Source of the DNA: Clostridia bacterium
GTDB lineage: Bacteria > Bacillota > Clostridia > Lachnospirales > Lachnospiraceae
Direction: 5' to 3'
Length of the DNA: 64,000 nt
NCBI GenBank assembly: GCA_009929615.1
Contig: SAAB01000014.1
Location: forward strand, 1-64,000
Part shown: positions 61,512 to 64,000 of the stretch, in pieces
Layout: each line of letters starts with the position of its first letter
How positions within the stretch are numbered: the stretch's first letter is position 1
Notes under the pieces: model-generated
The model's database searches: none
Seen by the model: the letters and a program-made list of their open reading frames with translations, nothing else
Told to the model about the DNA's origin: nothing
Translations under genes and position numbers: made by a program

Positions 61512-62492
61512 ATGAAACTGATTATACAGATACCTTGTTACAATGAGGCAGAAACCTTAGAAGTGGCATTGAATGATTTGCCGAAGCATATTGATGGAAT
61601 AGATGTCATTGAATACTTAATTATTAATGATGGAAGCAAGGATAATACGGTTGAAGTTGCTAAAAACTGGGGCGTCAATTATGTTGTTAATTTTAGGAAT
61701 AATAAAGGTTTAGCCAGAGGCTTTATGGCAGGACTTGATGCATGTCTTAAGAATGGGGCAGATATCATTGTTAATACAGATGCGGACAACCAATATTGTG
61801 GAGCCGATATAGAGAAACTGGTGCAACCGATTCTTCGAGGAGAGGCCGGGATGGTGGTTGGAGAAAGACCTATTGACGAGACAGCACATTTCTCCCCATT
61901 AAAGAAGAAGCTACAGCATCTTGGAAGCTGGGTCGTACGTAAGGCTTCAAAAACAGATGTACCAGATGCACCAAGCGGTTTTCGTGCGTATAGCAGACAT
62001 ACGGCTATGAGATTGAATGTTATTAATGAATATACATATACACTGGAGACAATTGTACAGGCCGGAAGGCAGAAGATGGCGATTACTTCTGTTCCGATAC
62101 GGACAAACGCTGAATTAAGACCTTCAAGGTTATTCAGTAGTATGTTTGGCTATGTTAAAAAATCTATGCTGACTATAGGGCGTGCATTGATGATGTATAA
62201 ACCTTTATGCGTATTTACGTGGATTGCATCATTTTTTGGAGCATGCGGCTTAATCATAGGAATCCGCTTTGTGATTCTGTGGATGATGGGAAATGGAGAT
62301 GGACACGTTCAGTCCTTGATACTTGCATCTATGCTTATTATTATAGCTGTTCTTTGTGGAGTGATTGGACTTTTGGCGGACGTTATATCAGCAAATCGTA
62401 AATTACTGGAGGATATCCAATTTGAACTCCGTAAGATGGATTATGGTCCTGGCCATGAAGAGATAAAGACTAACAAAGAGGAAGATCAATAA
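61512..62492 (+). CDS. Family 2 glycosyltransferase with two membrane helices
   Basis: Membrane-anchored GT2 of 326 residues, DPM1-like. IIQIPCYNEAETLEVALNDL, YLIINDGSKDNTVEVA and DIIVNTDADNQY (metal-binding DAD) form the GT-A core; APSGFRAYSRHTAMRLN and YTLETIVQAG are typical of polyprenyl-phosphate sugar transferases. Two C-terminal helices span about 232-258 and 270-295. It most likely makes a polyprenyl-phosphate sugar used by the GT-C-like proteins before and after it. The ribosome binding site is AGAGGAAG. Confidence 0.87.
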   Translation: MKLIIQIPCYNEAETLEVALNDLPKHIDGIDVIEYLIINDGSKDNTVEVAKNWGVNYVVNFRNNKGLARGFMAGLDACLKNGADIIVNTDADNQYCGADIEKLVQPILRGEAGMVVGERPIDETAHFSPLKKKLQHLGSWVVRKASKTDVPDAPSGFRAYSRHTAMRLNVINEYTYTLETIVQAGRQKMAITSVPIRTNAELRPSRLFSSMFGYVKKSMLTIGRALMMYKPLCVFTWIASFFGACGLIIGIRFVILWMMGNGDGHVQSLILASMLIIIAVLCGVIGLLADVISANRKLLEDIQFELRKMDYGPGHEEIKTNKEEDQ

Positions 62493-62505
62493 TAGGAGAA
62501 TCGTT

Positions 62506-63537
62506 GTGAGTGAATTAAATAAACATAAAATAGGTGTTACAATAATTATTCCTGTTTACAATGCACAAAAGTATTTACGAAAGTGTTTGGACAGTTTATT
62601 GAATCAGACATATCAAAATTATGAAGTGTTGATGGTTAATGATGGAAGCACAGATAGGAGTGCAGAAATTCTTGAAGAGTATGCAGATAACTATAAGGAC
62701 AAATTCAAACTTTTCCATAAAGAAAATGGTGGTCAGTCAAGTGCAAGAAATTTAGCATTACCACATGTATCCGGGGAATATATTACTTTTCTGGATAGCG
62801 ATGATTACTATGAAAAGCATTATTTAGAATACTTGTATGTTGCAGCTAAAAAAAATGATAGTGATATGGTTATTAGCGGGCAGAAAAAAGTTGATGAAAA
62901 TGGAAAAGTGTATTTATCTATAGACTATGATATAAAGAAGTATCCAAACTGCATATTGCGAAGACTCAATTTTTCTGGAAAGCTATACAAAACTGAGTAT
63001 ATGCGGAAACATAAAATGAAGTTTGCGGTTGGTAAGACCTATGAAGATAATCCATTTAATTTTGTAATGATTTTTTTGGCTAAAAACTTAGTTATTTTAC
63101 CATACTCAGGATATTATCAAGTGGGACATCCAGGAAGTACAACGACAAAAAAAATTGTGGAAGAAAGACTGCCATATAAAGAAATAGCTAAGGCAATTGA
63201 CTACGTTTTGAAGCATAAAGATGAAATTAATGATTATTCAATATTTGAATTCACTATTTTGAGTTTCTTTACTTATTTTATTTTCCAGGCTAATAAAAAA
63301 CACATGTATCTTTCTCTAGAAGACAGAAAAAGCGATACGAAGGTCATTCAAAATCTATGTGAGTATGTAATGAGAATATTAAAGAAATACTTTCCAAAGT
63401 ACTGGAAAAATGAACATCTTGGGATTACAAAAAATCCGGAACTTCAACTTACGCAACGGGTTGGCACTAAAGTTTTTGTGATATTGTGTAGATTGAATTT
63501 GTTAAAGAGCTTTGCAACACTATATTATAAATTGTAA
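62506..63537 (+). CDS. Family 2 glycosyltransferase
   Basis: Cytoplasmic GT2 of 343 residues. VTIIIPVYNAQKYLRKCLDSLLNQTYQNYEVLMVNDGSTDRS starts at residue 10 in segments typical of EpsJ-like enzymes, ENGGQSSARNLAL follows, and ITFLDSDDYYEKHYLEYL holds the metal-binding DSDD. The start is GTG 62506, with AGGAG about 8 nt upstream overlapping the end of the previous gene. The gene is strikingly A/T rich compared with the front half of the locus, which may reflect acquisition of the variable part of the cluster by transfer. Confidence 0.86.
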   Translation: MSELNKHKIGVTIIIPVYNAQKYLRKCLDSLLNQTYQNYEVLMVNDGSTDRSAEILEEYADNYKDKFKLFHKENGGQSSARNLALPHVSGEYITFLDSDDYYEKHYLEYLYVAAKKNDSDMVISGQKKVDENGKVYLSIDYDIKKYPNCILRRLNFSGKLYKTEYMRKHKMKFAVGKTYEDNPFNFVMIFLAKNLVILPYSGYYQVGHPGSTTTKKIVEERLPYKEIAKAIDYVLKHKDEINDYSIFEFTILSFFTYFIFQANKKHMYLSLEDRKSDTKVIQNLCEYVMRILKKYFPKYWKNEHLGITKNPELQLTQRVGTKVFVILCRLNLLKSFATLYYKL

Positions 63538-63553
63538 AATGGAGAGCGTTCGG

Positions 63554-64000
63554 ATGATAAAAAAAATAGGGGAAAAAAAATGGATAGTCCAACTACTGCT
63601 CTTTCTAGTTGTGTTTTTAATCCAGCAAGGTATAAATTCTAGAATTTTGACACCGTGGGCCATGGGAGATGAGATGGGATCTCTTGCATCTGGTGCCTAT
63701 TTCGCCGGGTATGACTGGAGAAGTGCATTGCAGTCACCGAGTACGTATGGAAGTGGTGTGAACTTTTATGGGGGCGGTTTTGGAATTTTATTAACACCAT
63801 TATTTGTTATGATAAAAAATAGACCGTACTTAATATATCAGTGTATACTTATGGTGTGTGCACTGTTCAAGGCTATCATTGCGGTTATCAGTTATCGTAT
63901 ATTAAGATATAATTTTAAAATAGAAAAAAACGCATATTGTGTTGTATTTGCGGTAGCATCTAGTTTTTTCGTCATGTCAAGAGCGACAAATGCGATGAAT
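63554..64000 (+). CDS. Polytopic membrane protein (partial, runs off the window)
   Basis: Open from ATG 63554 to the end of the window, 149 codons without a stop. GGAGAG lies 7 nt upstream. The visible part has an N-terminal helix at about 10-27, a loop with PWAMGDEMGSLASGAYFAGYDW at about residues 34-55, in which the acidic pair DE recalls GT-C transferases, and three more hydrophobic segments. Related proteins in clostridial glycan loci are of unknown function. It continues the operon after the GT2 gene. Confidence 0.65.
   Translation, partial: MIKKIGEKKWIVQLLLFLVVFLIQQGINSRILTPWAMGDEMGSLASGAYFAGYDWRSALQSPSTYGSGVNFYGGGFGILLTPLFVMIKNRPYLIYQCILMVCALFKAIIAVISYRILRYNFKIEKNAYCVVFAVASSFFVMSRATNAMN

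Noticed and set aside
1..64000. tRNA, rRNA, transposase or phage genes
   Set aside because: None was recognised on either strand.

Overview
The window looks like a chromosomal segment of a spore-forming, low-to-mid GC Gram-positive anaerobe of the Clostridia, most likely Lachnospiraceae. This rests on strong AGGAGG-type ribosome binding sites, spoIID/spoIIQ-like sporulation genes, a SigI/RsgI pair, a class B sortase, a yybP-ykoY manganese leader on mntP, and large FtsX-type permeases with coiled coils. The genus cannot be fixed from sequence alone. No rRNA, tRNA, CRISPR array, prophage or insertion sequence was recognised.

Layout. 0-4.2 kb: a branched-chain amino acid ABC importer (livHMGF) with a cytidylate-kinase-like gene at its end. 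4.2-12.5 kb: a MacB-like ATPase with a giant coiled-coil FtsX permease, then a nicotinamidase-like hydrolase, aldo/keto reductase, MATE exporter, tRNA-dihydrouridine synthase and a PsiE-like membrane protein. 12.5-17.2 kb (minus strand): a sigI-rsgI operon, a lipoprotein related to RsgI, mntP behind a manganese riboswitch, and sortase B. 17.3-23.0 kb: acetate kinase, spoIID/spoIIQ-like genes, a GIY-YIG protein, cardiolipin synthase and thiD. 23.05-23.47 kb: a gene-poor stretch that holds a candidate type I toxin-antitoxin locus. 23.5-34.5 kb: housekeeping genes (hemolysin III-like, glmM, ArsR regulator, trpS, pfkA, rarA, two histidine phosphatases, a phosphodiesterase-like protein, an MFS transporter). 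34.6-41.6 kb: a glycosyltransferase, the csoR-copA copper operon and a minus-strand pair for membrane glycan work. 41.7-46.7 kb: mreB-like gene, recD2 and a secreted GH25 muramidase with DUF4214 repeats. 46.7-64 kb: a surface polysaccharide locus that runs off the window.

How the genes work together. The polysaccharide locus encodes an initiating sugar-phosphate transferase, many GT2/GT4 transferases, a Wzm/Wzt-type ABC exporter whose ATPase has a C-terminal extension, a coiled-coil methyltransferase, UDP-glucose dehydrogenase and polytopic GT-C-like enzymes. This is the layout of an ABC-transporter-dependent glycan pathway. The copper operon is controlled by two CsoR-type palindromes, and its copA carries a fused CopZ-like domain with its own ribosome binding site.

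The strongest observations are: (1) two nearly identical SigI-type promoters (ACCCC[C/G], an 18-bp spacer starting with eight T, then CGTA), one before sigI and one before a lipoprotein that shares the RsgI extracytoplasmic motif and an acidic tail, suggesting a small self-contained SigI regulon; (2) a 31-codon holin-like toxin with a convergent small RNA, shared terminator and direct repeats, laid out like the par/Fst loci; (3) a possible second translation start that yields free CopZ from within copA.
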